DNA of 64,000 nt from an uncultured Eubacteriales bacterium (GCA_902491535.1 CABUHS010000012.1:1-64000); one strand, 5' to 3'; positions 25,234-35,749 are shown, numbered from the stretch's first letter. A program made the numbers and translations. Notes: generated by a model not told the origin, from the sequence alone.

Positions 25234-25280
25234 CACAATAAAAAGCCGTATCAAATCGTTTAAATCTGACACAGCTTTTA
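25234..25280 (-). terminator. Terminator of the glycogen operon
   Basis: Minus strand AAAAGCTGTGTCA pairs (with G-U wobbles) with TGATACGGCTTTTT over a 14-nt loop. The T run follows directly. Confidence 0.8.
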
Positions 25281-25283
25281 TAC

Positions 25284-27203
25284 TTATATCTGCTTAAAAA
25301 TATATGATGACCACGGCGAAAGCTTTATATCTTCGATTTTATCTTTAAATACATATTCCGGATGAGAACAGAATATATTGCTGACAGGTAATTCAAAAGA
25401 TACTCTGACTTCATTATTGCGTGTAACGGCAATTATAAGCCGTTCATCTGATTTATACCTCTGAAACATAAACAAATCAGGATCGCATCTTATAATTTTA
25501 AAAAATCCATCTTTAAACACTTCATATTCGGATCTTATCTTACCGATACTGCGAAAAAAATCAATAAGATCATAATTTTGATGCTTCCACGGATACGGCA
25601 TACGGCAGAACGGATCGTAATATCCCTGAAGTCCCGCCTCATCTCCGTAGTATATCGACGGTACACCGAAAACAGTCGCAACAATTGTGTATGCGCATTT
25701 AAGCCGGGTAACTCCGACTCTCAGCTGTTCATCGTTCATGCGCATAGATGAAAGCTCTCCCGGAGAATGACCGTCAGACGGCTCTCCGCCAAGCACGGTA
25801 AGTATACGCTCGGTATCATGTGTTCCGAGAAAATTCATAATAACATCGGATACGCATTTAGGATAATGACGGTAAATTCCTTCTGTTGCATGCCTCAAAG
25901 CTGAATAATCACCGCGAAGAAGATATTTAATTACAGCGTTTCTCAGAGGATAATTCATCACAGAATCAAGTTCTCTGCCAGACAAATATTTTCTTCGTTT
26001 TCCGTATGAAATTTTATTTGACGCGTCCTCCCATACCTCTCCGATGACTATACCGTCTGTATTTTCAGCTTTAACTGTGTTTCTCAGTTCCGATATAAAT
26101 TCGTCGGACAGCTCATCTGCAACATCAAGTCTGAATCCTGAAGCGCCGATGCGCATATATTTTCTTATTACTCCGTTTTCTCCGAAAATATACTCTCTGA
26201 AGCTCTCATTATCGCAGTTTACTCTCGGAAGGATGTCTATTCCCCACCAACACTCATATTTATCAGGATATTCCGCAAAATTATACCACTGATAATATTC
26301 AGACTCCTTTGAATTATAAGCTCCGGGCTGATCGTAATTTCCCTGTCTGTTAAAATATATGCTGTCATCTCCTGTATGATTAAAAACTCCGTCAAGGATT
26401 ACCGATATTCCAAGTTTTTTACATTCGGTACAAAGTTCGGAAAATGCTTCGTCTCCTCCAAACATCGGATCGACATGCATATAGTCCGCCGTATCATATT
26501 TATGATTTGATGCTGCATCAAATATCGGACTGAGATATAAAGCGGTAACACCGAGAGACTTTATATAATTCAGCTTATCAATTATTCCGTAAATATCCCC
26601 TCCGAAAAATTCATTATTTTTCAGCGGATCGCCCCGACGCTGTGCATATTGCGGTATTCCGTTATCCCAGTCTGAGTTTATGACCGCACCGCGTTTGGGT
26701 TTACACCGTCCGGAAGAAGCAAATCTGTCTACGAAAATATGATATATGGTTCCCTGTTTAAGAAATTCAGACGTAGAAAATGAGCTGTCATACAGCATAA
26801 GCTGTCTGTCGCATGATTCTTCGAGCGGAATGAGTCTTTCAGCATTTTCCCCGCCGAATCTCCGCACCTCTTTTTCAAAATATAATTCATAATAGTAGTA
26901 ATACAGTCTGCATTCCGAAAGAGACAGTAATTCCTGTGAGGATACCGTACATTGCATATATGAATAATTTTCATCGAAGCCTGTATGATTTAAATTAAAA
27001 CTGATAAAACGTTCTCCGTCATGCTCACCGAGTCCGTCCGAATGCAAAATCAATTTAATCGATGATATCTTTTCGGTTTTAGGATATCTGATTACAAACC
27101 TTATATCTGAATTGTCAGGAAATGCTCCGAAAAGACAACCGTCGGATTCAATATCTTCTCCTGAAGTTCTATAATATTTAAGCTCGGATATATTTGAATC
27201 CAT
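25284..27203 (-). CDS. GH13 alpha-glucosidase/neopullulanase-type enzyme
   Basis: About 639 aa, cytoplasmic (no signal peptide). An N-terminal beta-domain (about 1-140) precedes the catalytic barrel. Region I is DGVFNH (271-276), region II GFRLDVADE (356-364, nucleophile Asp360), region III GEVWE (388-392, acid/base Glu389) and region IV GTHDTE (460-465, Asp463). Such enzymes hydrolyse alpha-1,4 and sometimes alpha-1,6 bonds of maltodextrins. The start at 27203 follows GAAAGG; an ATG at 27245 lacks a ribosome binding site. It is the last gene of the glycogen operon, so it probably handles dextrins released by phosphorylase and branching-enzyme action. Confidence 0.9.
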   Translation of the reverse strand: MDSNISELKYYRTSGEDIESDGCLFGAFPDNSDIRFVIRYPKTEKISSIKLILHSDGLGEHDGERFISFNLNHTGFDENYSYMQCTVSSQELLSLSECRLYYYYYELYFEKEVRRFGGENAERLIPLEESCDRQLMLYDSSFSTSEFLKQGTIYHIFVDRFASSGRCKPKRGAVINSDWDNGIPQYAQRRGDPLKNNEFFGGDIYGIIDKLNYIKSLGVTALYLSPIFDAASNHKYDTADYMHVDPMFGGDEAFSELCTECKKLGISVILDGVFNHTGDDSIYFNRQGNYDQPGAYNSKESEYYQWYNFAEYPDKYECWWGIDILPRVNCDNESFREYIFGENGVIRKYMRIGASGFRLDVADELSDEFISELRNTVKAENTDGIVIGEVWEDASNKISYGKRRKYLSGRELDSVMNYPLRNAVIKYLLRGDYSALRHATEGIYRHYPKCVSDVIMNFLGTHDTERILTVLGGEPSDGHSPGELSSMRMNDEQLRVGVTRLKCAYTIVATVFGVPSIYYGDEAGLQGYYDPFCRMPYPWKHQNYDLIDFFRSIGKIRSEYEVFKDGFFKIIRCDPDLFMFQRYKSDERLIIAVTRNNEVRVSFELPVSNIFCSHPEYVFKDKIEDIKLSPWSSYIFKQI

Positions 27204-27285
27204 AAAGTTTGATCCTTTCGGTAAAAAAGAAATATCTGTGACCATATAAAATTACTCATTTTATATAGTCACATGAACTGTATAT

Positions 27286-29709
27286 TCAGCTGATCGGCTT
27301 AACATGCCAGATTTTATCGGCATATTCACGTATACTTCTGTCGGATGAGAAAAATCCTGATGCCGCAATATTCGCAAGAGATTTTTTATGCCAGTCATTC
27401 TTCAGCGCGTAATCAGCATGCAAACGCTCTGATACCGCCATATACGGTTCAAAATCAGCAAAGCACATATACGGATCGGACACTCCCTGACTGTGCATAA
27501 AGTAATTGACTAGATTCGAAAAACGGTTTCCTGCAAAGCCTTCTCGAAGCGTATCGATAACTCCCGCAAGCCTCGGACTCTTTCGGTAATACATACTTGA
27601 ATCGTATCCAATGCGCCAAAGCTCATCTGTCTCATGTGCGTCGAGTCCGAAAATATAAATATTGTCCGCTCCTACAGCGTCACGCATTTCGACGTTTGCC
27701 CCATCCAACGTACCTACTGTAAGCGCACCGTTTATCATAAATTTCATACATCCGGTGCCGCTTGCTTCCTTCCCTGCCATTGATATCTGTTCACTTATAT
27801 CTGCTGCCGGAATGAGTATTTCCGCCGTACTTACACTGTAATCTTCAAGATAAATCACTCTTATGATATCACGGATTCTCGGGTGCTTTTCAATTTCCTG
27901 TCCTATACTCCATATAAGCTTTATAATATCTTTCGCGAGATAGTAACCGGGCGCAGCTTTTCCTCCGAAAATAAACGTACACGGCGGAATATCTGAATTG
28001 GGATTTTCAAGAAGTTCATTATAATATGCTATAATTTTCAGAATATTAAGCGTCTGACGCTTATATTCATGAATCCTCTTTACATGGACATCAAATATTG
28101 ATTCTGTATCGAGCGATATGCCGAGTGACGCCTCAAGCTGCCGGGCAAATCTTTGCTTATTGCTCCTTTTGATCTGTCCAAGTCTGTCGAGCGCAGACGC
28201 ATCATCGCTGAACTTATTAAGCTCAGTAAGCAGGCACGGATCTTTTCGAAATCCGCTGCCGATACATTCCTCAATAAATTCCGTAAGTTCAGGATTTGCA
28301 TAGCACAGCCACCGCCTGTGTGCGATTCCGTTGGTTACATTACAGAATTTATACGGCATTGCTTTATAATAATCTCTGAAAACAGTTTTTTTCAGAATAT
28401 CGGAATGCAGCTTTGATACACCGTTTACCGTATGAGCCGCTGCAACACTTAGATTAGCCATTCTTATCTGGTTATATCCGAGAACAGACATTCTTGATAT
28501 TCGTTCCCAATCTCCGGGATAGAGCTTCCACAGATCTGCGCAAAGCCTTCGGTTGATCTCTTCGATTATAATATATATTCTCGGAAGCTTGATTTTAAAA
28601 AGATCGGCGTTCCAACACTCGAGCGCCTCAGGCATCACGGTATGGTTGGTATAAGAAACAACCGATGTCACTACCGCCCATGCTTTCTCCCATGTGTATG
28701 AATATATATCCATAAGAATTCTCATAAGCTCGGGAACAACAAGCGCCGGATGAGTATCGTTTATATGAATAACTACTTTTTCTGAAAAATTATAAAGCGA
28801 ACCGTATGCAGTCAGATGATCTGCGATAATATTCTGAAGAGAAGCGGAAACAAGAAAATATTGCTGACTAAGTCTGAGAAGCTTTCCTTCATAATGCTCG
28901 TCAGACGGATACAGCACTTTAGATATAAGCTCCGCACTTGTACTTTCATGCATCGCCTTTTCATACTGCCCCTGTGAAAACAGATTCATATTTATATTTG
29001 ATGCGCTGTGCGCTCTCCAAAGGCGAAGATTATTTACCGCCTTGCTGTCATAACCTGAAATCATCATATCGTACGGTACCGCTATGACCTCATCATAATC
29101 TTCATGATTTATTGTAAGATTGCTTTCGCTCCAATTTTCGGTTATACGCCCGCCGAAACGAACCGAAAATGTTTTGTCGGTTCTCGGTATAAGCCATGTA
29201 TCTCCTTTGTCGAGCCATGTATCGGGAAGCTCTATCTGATTACCGTCCACAATTTTCTGCTTAAAAAAACCGTATTCATAACAAATTGAAAAGCCTGTTG
29301 CAGGATAATCCAGAGTTGTAAGCGAATCCATAAAGCATGCGGCAAGTCTTCCAAGTCCCCCATTTCCGAGTCCCGGATCAGGCTCTTCGGCATACAAAGC
29401 TTCGAGAGAAAATCCAAGATCTGAAAGTACTTCCGAAAAGGTATCTTCAAGACCGAGATTTTTCAAATTATTCTTTAGCGACGGGCCTATAAGAAATTCC
29501 ATGCATATATAATAAACCTTTTTTGACTGCTTAAGTTTTATCTGCTCTTTATATTCAGATCTTTTTTGAGTCAGAATATCCTTTACGCACAATATAACGG
29601 CTTTATAGATCTGCTTTTCTGTGGCAGTATCCGGTGTTGCTCCGAAATATCCGGCAAGTTTGCGTTTCAGATTCTCCGTTATTACACCGTAATTCTCGTT
29701 TTTATTCAT
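27286..29709 (-). CDS. glgP: Glycogen/maltodextrin phosphorylase
   Basis: Releases glucose-1-phosphate from the non-reducing ends of alpha-1,4-glucans. About 807 aa, normal for GT35. Conserved blocks: EFLIGPSLKNNL, DPGLGNGGLGRLAACF near the N-terminus, HINDTHPAL, and the pyridoxal-phosphate site EASGTGCMKFMINGALT followed by TLDGANVE. The start at 29709 has AGAAAGGA before it; an upstream in-frame start at 29748 has no such site. It follows glgA by 97 bp, with no terminator between. Confidence 0.96.
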   Translation of the reverse strand: MNKNENYGVITENLKRKLAGYFGATPDTATEKQIYKAVILCVKDILTQKRSEYKEQIKLKQSKKVYYICMEFLIGPSLKNNLKNLGLEDTFSEVLSDLGFSLEALYAEEPDPGLGNGGLGRLAACFMDSLTTLDYPATGFSICYEYGFFKQKIVDGNQIELPDTWLDKGDTWLIPRTDKTFSVRFGGRITENWSESNLTINHEDYDEVIAVPYDMMISGYDSKAVNNLRLWRAHSASNINMNLFSQGQYEKAMHESTSAELISKVLYPSDEHYEGKLLRLSQQYFLVSASLQNIIADHLTAYGSLYNFSEKVVIHINDTHPALVVPELMRILMDIYSYTWEKAWAVVTSVVSYTNHTVMPEALECWNADLFKIKLPRIYIIIEEINRRLCADLWKLYPGDWERISRMSVLGYNQIRMANLSVAAAHTVNGVSKLHSDILKKTVFRDYYKAMPYKFCNVTNGIAHRRWLCYANPELTEFIEECIGSGFRKDPCLLTELNKFSDDASALDRLGQIKRSNKQRFARQLEASLGISLDTESIFDVHVKRIHEYKRQTLNILKIIAYYNELLENPNSDIPPCTFIFGGKAAPGYYLAKDIIKLIWSIGQEIEKHPRIRDIIRVIYLEDYSVSTAEILIPAADISEQISMAGKEASGTGCMKFMINGALTVGTLDGANVEMRDAVGADNIYIFGLDAHETDELWRIGYDSSMYYRKSPRLAGVIDTLREGFAGNRFSNLVNYFMHSQGVSDPYMCFADFEPYMAVSERLHADYALKNDWHKKSLANIAASGFFSSDRSIREYADKIWHVKPIS

Positions 29710-29806
29710 ATTATATCCTTTCTTTGTATATCTGCACAGAAGACTCAACTCAAAATTTCAAAGTAAACAACAATCTGTCAGGGGCATATAAAGAATTCGC
29801 AGTAAA

Positions 29807-31240
29807 TCAGAGCATAGATTCATAAAGCTTTATATATTTTTCAGCCGAAGCCTGCCATGAAAAGTCCATTTTCATAGCTCGTTTTACAAGCATATCCCAA
29901 CTGTCTTTATCCCAATAAACAGATTCTGCGTATCTTATTATCTTCATCATCTCATGAGCATTATAATTTGCAAATGAAAAACCGTTTCCGCTTCTGTCAA
30001 ATTTATTATATGCACGAATGGTATCATAGAGTCCACCGGTTTCTCTTACTATAGGAATACTCCCGTACCGTGAAGCAATCATCTGTGCAAGTCCGCAAGG
30101 TTCGCTTTGAGACGGCATTAAAAACATGTCCGAACCTGCATATATAAGTTTTGAAAGCTCCTTATTGAATTCGATCCTGACGCAGAATTTATCCGGATGG
30201 CGCGCCGCTACGCCGCGAAAAAAATTTTCAAAATCTCTGTCGCCCGTACCTAACAGTATAAATCTGATATTATCGCTGTACAGCATTTCATCTATAACGC
30301 GGCACACAAGATCGCATCCCTTGTGCGATACAAGCCGCGATACCATAGCAATAACAGGAGCATTGTCTCCTACAGAAAAACCGCACATTTTTTGCAGCTC
30401 TTCCTTGTTTTTTGCTTTTCCGGATATATTTTCGGCAGAATAATGATACGGAATCGAAGGATCGTTTGACGGATTATAGTATGCAGTATCTATCCCATTG
30501 ACTATACCGCACATCTTATATTTACATGCTTCAAGAATATGGGAAAGCCCATGCGAATAATACTGTGTCAGTATTTCTTTTGCGTACTGTTCGCTCACGG
30601 TGCTTACCCTGTCCGACAATACGATCGCTCCTTTAGAAAGATTAATATCTCCGTCATATTCTAAAATACCGCGATCCCATTCATACAGATCAAAAAGATC
30701 TTCCATGTTTTCAAAGCCGTACTGTCCCTGATATTCGATATTATGAATAGTATACAGCGTTTTTATATTTGAATACTCCCGAATATCGTAATATTTACGT
30801 TTAAGATATATTACCGACAGCGCACTCTGCCAGTCGTTAGCATGCATTATGTCGGGATAAAAATCTACAGCACGCATAAGCTCCATGGCTGCACGTCCGA
30901 AAAAGGCAAATCGCTCTCCGTCATCAAAATTGCCGTAAAAAGAACTTCTTTTAAAATAAAATTCATTGTCTGTAAAATAAAATTTTACGCCGTCCCGCAT
31001 GCAGCTCCATATTCCGCAATACTGCCGCCTCCACGCAAGAGGAACATATATTTCTTTTTCAAAGAAAAGCTCCGAGCCGAATCTTTCACGAACACACGGA
31101 TACATAGGTATAACGACTCTTACATCAGCACTGTCTCCAAGCTGTTTTTTTACTGCCGCAGGAAGAGAGCCGATTACATCGCCGAGTCCTCCGGACGAAG
31201 CAAACGGCATAGCCTCTGATGCCACATAAAGTATTTTCAT
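29807..31240 (-). CDS. glgA: Glycogen synthase (ADP-glucose type)
   Basis: GT5 enzyme that elongates alpha-1,4-glucan from ADP-glucose. 477 aa. N-terminal KILYVASEAMPFASSGGLGD, HANDWQSAL, TIHNIEYQG, and C-terminal MPSQSEPCGLAQMIASRYG are visible. In the usual KTGGL motif the lysine is replaced by serine (SSGGL), as happens in some Firmicutes GlgA. The second of two closely spaced ATGs (31240) is chosen because the first is only two bases from the GGGG ribosome binding site. It starts 29 bp after glgD. Confidence 0.95.
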   Translation of the reverse strand: MKILYVASEAMPFASSGGLGDVIGSLPAAVKKQLGDSADVRVVIPMYPCVRERFGSELFFEKEIYVPLAWRRQYCGIWSCMRDGVKFYFTDNEFYFKRSSFYGNFDDGERFAFFGRAAMELMRAVDFYPDIMHANDWQSALSVIYLKRKYYDIREYSNIKTLYTIHNIEYQGQYGFENMEDLFDLYEWDRGILEYDGDINLSKGAIVLSDRVSTVSEQYAKEILTQYYSHGLSHILEACKYKMCGIVNGIDTAYYNPSNDPSIPYHYSAENISGKAKNKEELQKMCGFSVGDNAPVIAMVSRLVSHKGCDLVCRVIDEMLYSDNIRFILLGTGDRDFENFFRGVAARHPDKFCVRIEFNKELSKLIYAGSDMFLMPSQSEPCGLAQMIASRYGSIPIVRETGGLYDTIRAYNKFDRSGNGFSFANYNAHEMMKIIRYAESVYWDKDSWDMLVKRAMKMDFSWQASAEKYIKLYESML

Positions 31241-31269
31241 ATTCATTCCCCGTTTATTACGAAATATAT

Positions 31270-32415
31270 TTATAACATTTTCCCTTTAGATATGTAATAT
31301 GGCTGAGCGGATATTCCGGAAAGCATTACTCCGTCCCGTATTACAACATTCTTATCGCTTATTATACAATTGAGCGAGACATTTTCTCCGCATATGCCAT
31401 CCTGCATAAGAATCGAATTTTTTACAAAACTGCCCGCTCCGATCTTTACTCCGCGAAACAGAATTGAGTTTTCAACCGTACCTTCGATCACGCATCCGTC
31501 TGCTATAAGCGAATTTTTAACATTGGATCCTTCGCTGTAATAGGTCGGAGCGGAGTTCCGCACCTTTGTAAAAACAGGACGGCTTTTTATTTCAAAAAGT
31601 AAATTCATGATGCTTTCATTTCCTATGAGATCCATGCTGTGACGGTAATATGCTTCAAGTGAGGATATTGCCGCAAAATATCCGTCATATCTGTATACAC
31701 GGTAGTTGACACGCTCTCGTTCACGTCTCAATGAGCGAAGAATAATATCGCGTGTAAGGCTTGTAAAATTCTGAGCTATGGAATCTGTAATCATTTTTTT
31801 CAAATATTCGGTTTTCATAACTAAAATATTCAGGCAAACCTCTGCTTCACCGCTGAAATGTTTCGGATAAATTAAAAAATTATTTATAAGTCCGTCTGTG
31901 CCTGCACTTATTATTATATTACGTCTCGCTGTTTCCGGAGTCATAATCATTTTTTTTACAGCAAACGTTATATCTGCTTCATCCTTCTTATGCTGGCTTA
32001 TTATATCTTTTATATTTATATTACACACAGCATCCGAATCGGAAAGCACTACATATTCATCGGTTATATCGGAAATTGCATGACTGACACTTTTCAACGC
32101 TTCGAGGCGTGACGGTATCTCCCTTTTCCCGTAATAATCTGTAGGCGCAACATTAGGAGGAAGAATTTTAATACCGCCGTTTCGCCTGGCAAGATCCCAG
32201 TCCTTTCCGGAACCTATATGATCCATCAAAGACAAATAATTACTGTTTGTTATAACACTTATATTGTTTATATTTGAATTAACCATATTTGAAAGTGTAA
32301 AATCAATAAATCTGTATCTGCATCCGAACGGCACAGATGCTATTGTACGTGCTTTCGTAAGTTCCGGAATATTATTATCATGAACATTTGAAAAAATTAT
32401 CCCTGCTGCCGACAT
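31270..32415 (-). CDS. glgD: Glucose-1-phosphate adenylyltransferase, GlgD subunit
   Basis: 381 aa. A nucleotidyltransferase-like domain is followed by a left-handed beta-helix (about 280-360: NSLIADGCVIEG, ENSILFRGVKIGAG). The N-terminus reads AGIIFSNVHD where the catalytic GlgC has AGGQGSRL, so the pyrophosphorylase loop is missing and this subunit is probably regulatory. In Firmicutes GlgC and GlgD form a heteromer (established knowledge). It follows glgC by 12 bp, which is a tight coupling. Confidence 0.95.
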   Translation of the reverse strand: MSAAGIIFSNVHDNNIPELTKARTIASVPFGCRYRFIDFTLSNMVNSNINNISVITNSNYLSLMDHIGSGKDWDLARRNGGIKILPPNVAPTDYYGKREIPSRLEALKSVSHAISDITDEYVVLSDSDAVCNINIKDIISQHKKDEADITFAVKKMIMTPETARRNIIISAGTDGLINNFLIYPKHFSGEAEVCLNILVMKTEYLKKMITDSIAQNFTSLTRDIILRSLRRERERVNYRVYRYDGYFAAISSLEAYYRHSMDLIGNESIMNLLFEIKSRPVFTKVRNSAPTYYSEGSNVKNSLIADGCVIEGTVENSILFRGVKIGAGSFVKNSILMQDGICGENVSLNCIISDKNVVIRDGVMLSGISAQPYYISKGKML

Positions 32416-32427
32416 TGCTATCCTCCG

Positions 32428-33633
32428 TTATGCTAAAACATTTATACAATATTCTTTATCCGCAATTGTTCCGTCGGAAATTTTTGTTCCCGGATCAAGC
32501 TTCATACCTCCGGCAATTACCGTTACACCGCAGCTTTTATCTCTGGATTTCCCGACAGTACATCCTTCGCCGAGCTTTACACCGCTATCGATTATGCTGT
32601 AATCAACTGTACAGTCTTTACCTATTATTACGTCATCCATCAAGACCGAATCCTTAACATATGCGCCTTCGCATATTCTGACTCCGCTGGAAAGTACACA
32701 GTTTTCAACAGTTCCGTTTATATTACATCCCTCTGTTACTATCGAATTTATAAGTCTGCCGCAATTTCCGATTCTGTGCGGAGGTCTTGCTTCAGTTCTG
32801 GAATATATTCGGAACGCGGGATCGCGCAGATTAAATGCAGGAGACTTTCCGAGCAGATCCATATTGGCTTCCCATAAACTCTGTATAGTTCCGACGTCTT
32901 TCCAATATCCCTCAAATGGATACGCATACAAGTTCAGCTTGTCCCGAAGCATAGACGGAATAATATTTTTTCCGAAGTCATTGTCAGATTCAGCATCTGA
33001 TTCGTCGCGGATCAGATATTTTTCGAGAACAGCTCTTGAAAAAACATATATTCCCATTGAAGCTTTTGTACTTTTCGGATACATCGGCTTTTCCTCAAAT
33101 TCTGTTATTCTCAATTTGTCGTCAGTACTCATTATTCCGAAACGGCTCGCTTCGGTAAAAGGAACATTAAGAACCGCTATTGTCGCGTCTGCGCCTGTTT
33201 TCTTATGTGCTTCAAGCATCTTACCGTAATCCATTTTATAGATATGATCTCCGGAAAGTATCAGCACATAATCCGGATTATACCGATTTATAAATGCAAG
33301 ATTCTGATATATAGCGTTAGCGGTACCTCTGTACCATTCTGCAACCTCCTTGGCCTGATAAGGAGGAAGAATAGTTACACCGCTCTGCACTCTGTCAAGA
33401 TCCCACGGACTGCCGTTCCCTATATATTCATTAAGTACAAGAGGTTGATATTGAGTAAGTACACCTACCGTATATATACCCGAATTTACACAGTTTGACA
33501 TCGGAAAATCTATAATCCTATACTTTCCGCCGAAAGGAACCGCCGGTTTTGCAGTATTCTCAGTAAGTGCGTACAGTCGGCTGCCCTGTCCGCCCGCAAG
33601 AATCATAGCAATGCATTCCGTTTTTCTGTACAT
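32428..33633 (-). CDS. glgC: Glucose-1-phosphate adenylyltransferase, catalytic subunit
   Basis: Makes ADP-glucose from glucose-1-phosphate and ATP, the committed step of glycogen synthesis. 401 aa. The catalytic loop is ILAGGQGSRLYALT; further blocks are KPAVPFGGKYRIIDF, WYRGTANAI, ILSGDHIYKMDY and the beta-helix NSIVTEGCNING. Second gene of the operon, 40 bp after glgB and 12 bp before glgD. Confidence 0.97.
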   Translation of the reverse strand: MYRKTECIAMILAGGQGSRLYALTENTAKPAVPFGGKYRIIDFPMSNCVNSGIYTVGVLTQYQPLVLNEYIGNGSPWDLDRVQSGVTILPPYQAKEVAEWYRGTANAIYQNLAFINRYNPDYVLILSGDHIYKMDYGKMLEAHKKTGADATIAVLNVPFTEASRFGIMSTDDKLRITEFEEKPMYPKSTKASMGIYVFSRAVLEKYLIRDESDAESDNDFGKNIIPSMLRDKLNLYAYPFEGYWKDVGTIQSLWEANMDLLGKSPAFNLRDPAFRIYSRTEARPPHRIGNCGRLINSIVTEGCNINGTVENCVLSSGVRICEGAYVKDSVLMDDVIIGKDCTVDYSIIDSGVKLGEGCTVGKSRDKSCGVTVIAGGMKLDPGTKISDGTIADKEYCINVLA

Positions 33634-33673
33634 TTTATTTCTCCATTCTTTTTGGCTTATGTAAGCTTATTTA

Positions 33674-35671
33674 TCAAATCGGCTTTTTGATATCACATTT
33701 CTTATTTTTATCAGGAACAAAATTATTCGGAACTTTTTTCATAATTATACCGGTATACGCCGGAAGATCAAATTTCATGATGTGCCGTCCGCTTCCGTCG
33801 GGCATTTTCCTTGGAAAGGTTTTTATAAAATCTGTATCTAATGTATTGGTTCCTCCGAATTCGTATTTGTCCGAATTCATTATGATCATGTATTTTCCCT
33901 GTTTGTCTATCGGATATTCATAATTCGCTCTTTTATTCGGTGAGAAATTTATTACAACAGTAACTGATTTACCGGCGGAATCATATCTTTCAAAAATCAC
34001 TGTATTATCTGTCGCCCGGTCGGCTTCAAGCCATCTGAATCCCTCCCATGAATCATCGATTTCCCAAAGCTCCGGTCTTTCAAGATAAAGTCTGTTAAGC
34101 GCCTTTACATATCTCTGCATCTCTGTATGTCTCGGATATTTCAGCATAAACCATTCAAGCTGATTTGAAAAATCCCACTCACGGAACTGAGCAAACTCTG
34201 TTCCCATAAAAAACAGTTTCTTACCGGGAAGTGTCATCATAAACATTATGTAAGCCCGCATCATTGCAAATTTTTCATCATAGCTTCCGTACATTTTTTC
34301 CACAAGCGATTTCTTTCCGTGAACTACCTCGTCATGAGATACCGGAAGCACAAAATTTTCCGAAAATGCATACATAAGAGGAAATGTCAGCTTTTCATGA
34401 TGAAACTGTCTGTATATAGGATTCATAGCGATATATTCGAACATATCGTTTGCAAAACCCATATTCCATTTGAAATTAAAACCGAGTCCTCCGTCATGCA
34501 CAGGTTTTGTAATCATCGGCCATGCAGTTGATTCTTCTGCAATCATAAGCACGTCCGGAAATTCTGCAAAGACCGCTGTATTTAATTTTTTGAAAAATGA
34601 CACTGCTTCAAGATTATGATTATTTCCTTCACGGTTGGGAATCCATTCTCCGGGTTTTCGGTCATAATCGAGATATAGCATAGACGCAACAGCATCTGTC
34701 CTCAATCCGTCAATATGATATACCCGCATCCAGAACAGCGCATTTGATATGAGAAAACTTTGCACCTCTTCTCTTCCCACATCAAAGCATCTGGTTCCCC
34801 ACGTTCGATGCTCCATACGGTCAGCTCCCTTGTATTCATACAGCGGCGCTCCGTCAAATTCGTAAAGTCCTTGCCGATCCTTAGGAAAATGCGCCGGAAC
34901 CCAATCAAGTATCACTCCTATTCCCGCGTTATGCATTGTGTCAACAAAATATGCAAAATCCTCAGGCGATCCGAATCTGGATGTCGGAGCATAGTAACCG
35001 CATATCTGATAGCCCCACGATCCGTCGTAAGGATGCTCCATTATAGGAAGAAGCTCTATGTGAGTATATCCCATGTCTTTGACATATACAGAAAGCTCAT
35101 CTGCTATCTCTCTGTAATTCAGATAATGTTCACCGTCTGAAACCGAATGTCCGTCACGTGTTCTCCATGAACCGAGATGTATTTCATATATATTCATAGG
35201 CGACGGATAAAAATGTCCGTGTGCTTTTTTATTTTTCCCGGTAAATTTCATCCTGCGTGCAGACATCCATTCATCATCAGTAAACTTTATTTTGTCAAGA
35301 CTTTTGATCACAGATGCGGTTTCGGTAAGTGTTTGAGATGAAAATGCATACGGATCGGATTTAAGAAACGTACCGTTTCTTCCCGTAACAGCGTATTTAT
35401 AATAGCTGTTTTCATAATTTCTGATACTTGTATACTCTGCCTGCCATATTCCGTATGAGATTTTTTTCATATCAATACCTTCGTTCCATGACGAAAAATC
35501 TCCAACCACTCTGACTCGCTCGGCATCGGGAGCCCAAACTCTGAATATGTATCTGTATTTACCGGTATCATCATCAAAGCACATATGACATCCTAACAGA
35601 TCATAAGCATTATAGTTTGTACCCTGATGGAAATAATAAACAGCAGAATCCGTGTTTTCTGTAGTATACAT
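33674..35671 (-). CDS. glgB: 1,4-alpha-glucan branching enzyme
   Basis: GH13 enzyme introducing alpha-1,6 branches in glycogen. 665 aa. The N-terminal CBM48-type domain holds FRVWAPDAERVRVVGDFS. Catalytic regions are DWVPAHFPKD, GLRTDAVASMLYLDY (nucleophile Asp), MIAEEST (acid/base Glu) and LPVSHDEVVHGKKSL. First gene of the glycogen operon, with AGAAGGG before ATG and a good promoter upstream. A C-terminal all-beta domain is present to about residue 650. Confidence 0.97.
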   Translation of the reverse strand: MYTTENTDSAVYYFHQGTNYNAYDLLGCHMCFDDDTGKYRYIFRVWAPDAERVRVVGDFSSWNEGIDMKKISYGIWQAEYTSIRNYENSYYKYAVTGRNGTFLKSDPYAFSSQTLTETASVIKSLDKIKFTDDEWMSARRMKFTGKNKKAHGHFYPSPMNIYEIHLGSWRTRDGHSVSDGEHYLNYREIADELSVYVKDMGYTHIELLPIMEHPYDGSWGYQICGYYAPTSRFGSPEDFAYFVDTMHNAGIGVILDWVPAHFPKDRQGLYEFDGAPLYEYKGADRMEHRTWGTRCFDVGREEVQSFLISNALFWMRVYHIDGLRTDAVASMLYLDYDRKPGEWIPNREGNNHNLEAVSFFKKLNTAVFAEFPDVLMIAEESTAWPMITKPVHDGGLGFNFKWNMGFANDMFEYIAMNPIYRQFHHEKLTFPLMYAFSENFVLPVSHDEVVHGKKSLVEKMYGSYDEKFAMMRAYIMFMMTLPGKKLFFMGTEFAQFREWDFSNQLEWFMLKYPRHTEMQRYVKALNRLYLERPELWEIDDSWEGFRWLEADRATDNTVIFERYDSAGKSVTVVINFSPNKRANYEYPIDKQGKYMIIMNSDKYEFGGTNTLDTDFIKTFPRKMPDGSGRHIMKFDLPAYTGIIMKKVPNNFVPDKNKKCDIKKPI

Positions 35672-35720
35672 ATAAAACCCTTCTCTTTATTTAGCAAATT
35701 AATATCAAATCTATTGCTTA

Positions 35721-35749
35721 TATGATATCATACGCCAAATCCAAAATCA
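35721..35749 (-). promoter_or_regulatory. Promoter of the glycogen operon
   Basis: Minus strand TTGATT (35749-35744), 17 bp, TATCAT (35726-35721). The -10 lies in a 10-bp palindrome (35721-35730). It drives glgB and probably all six genes. Confidence 0.65.
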
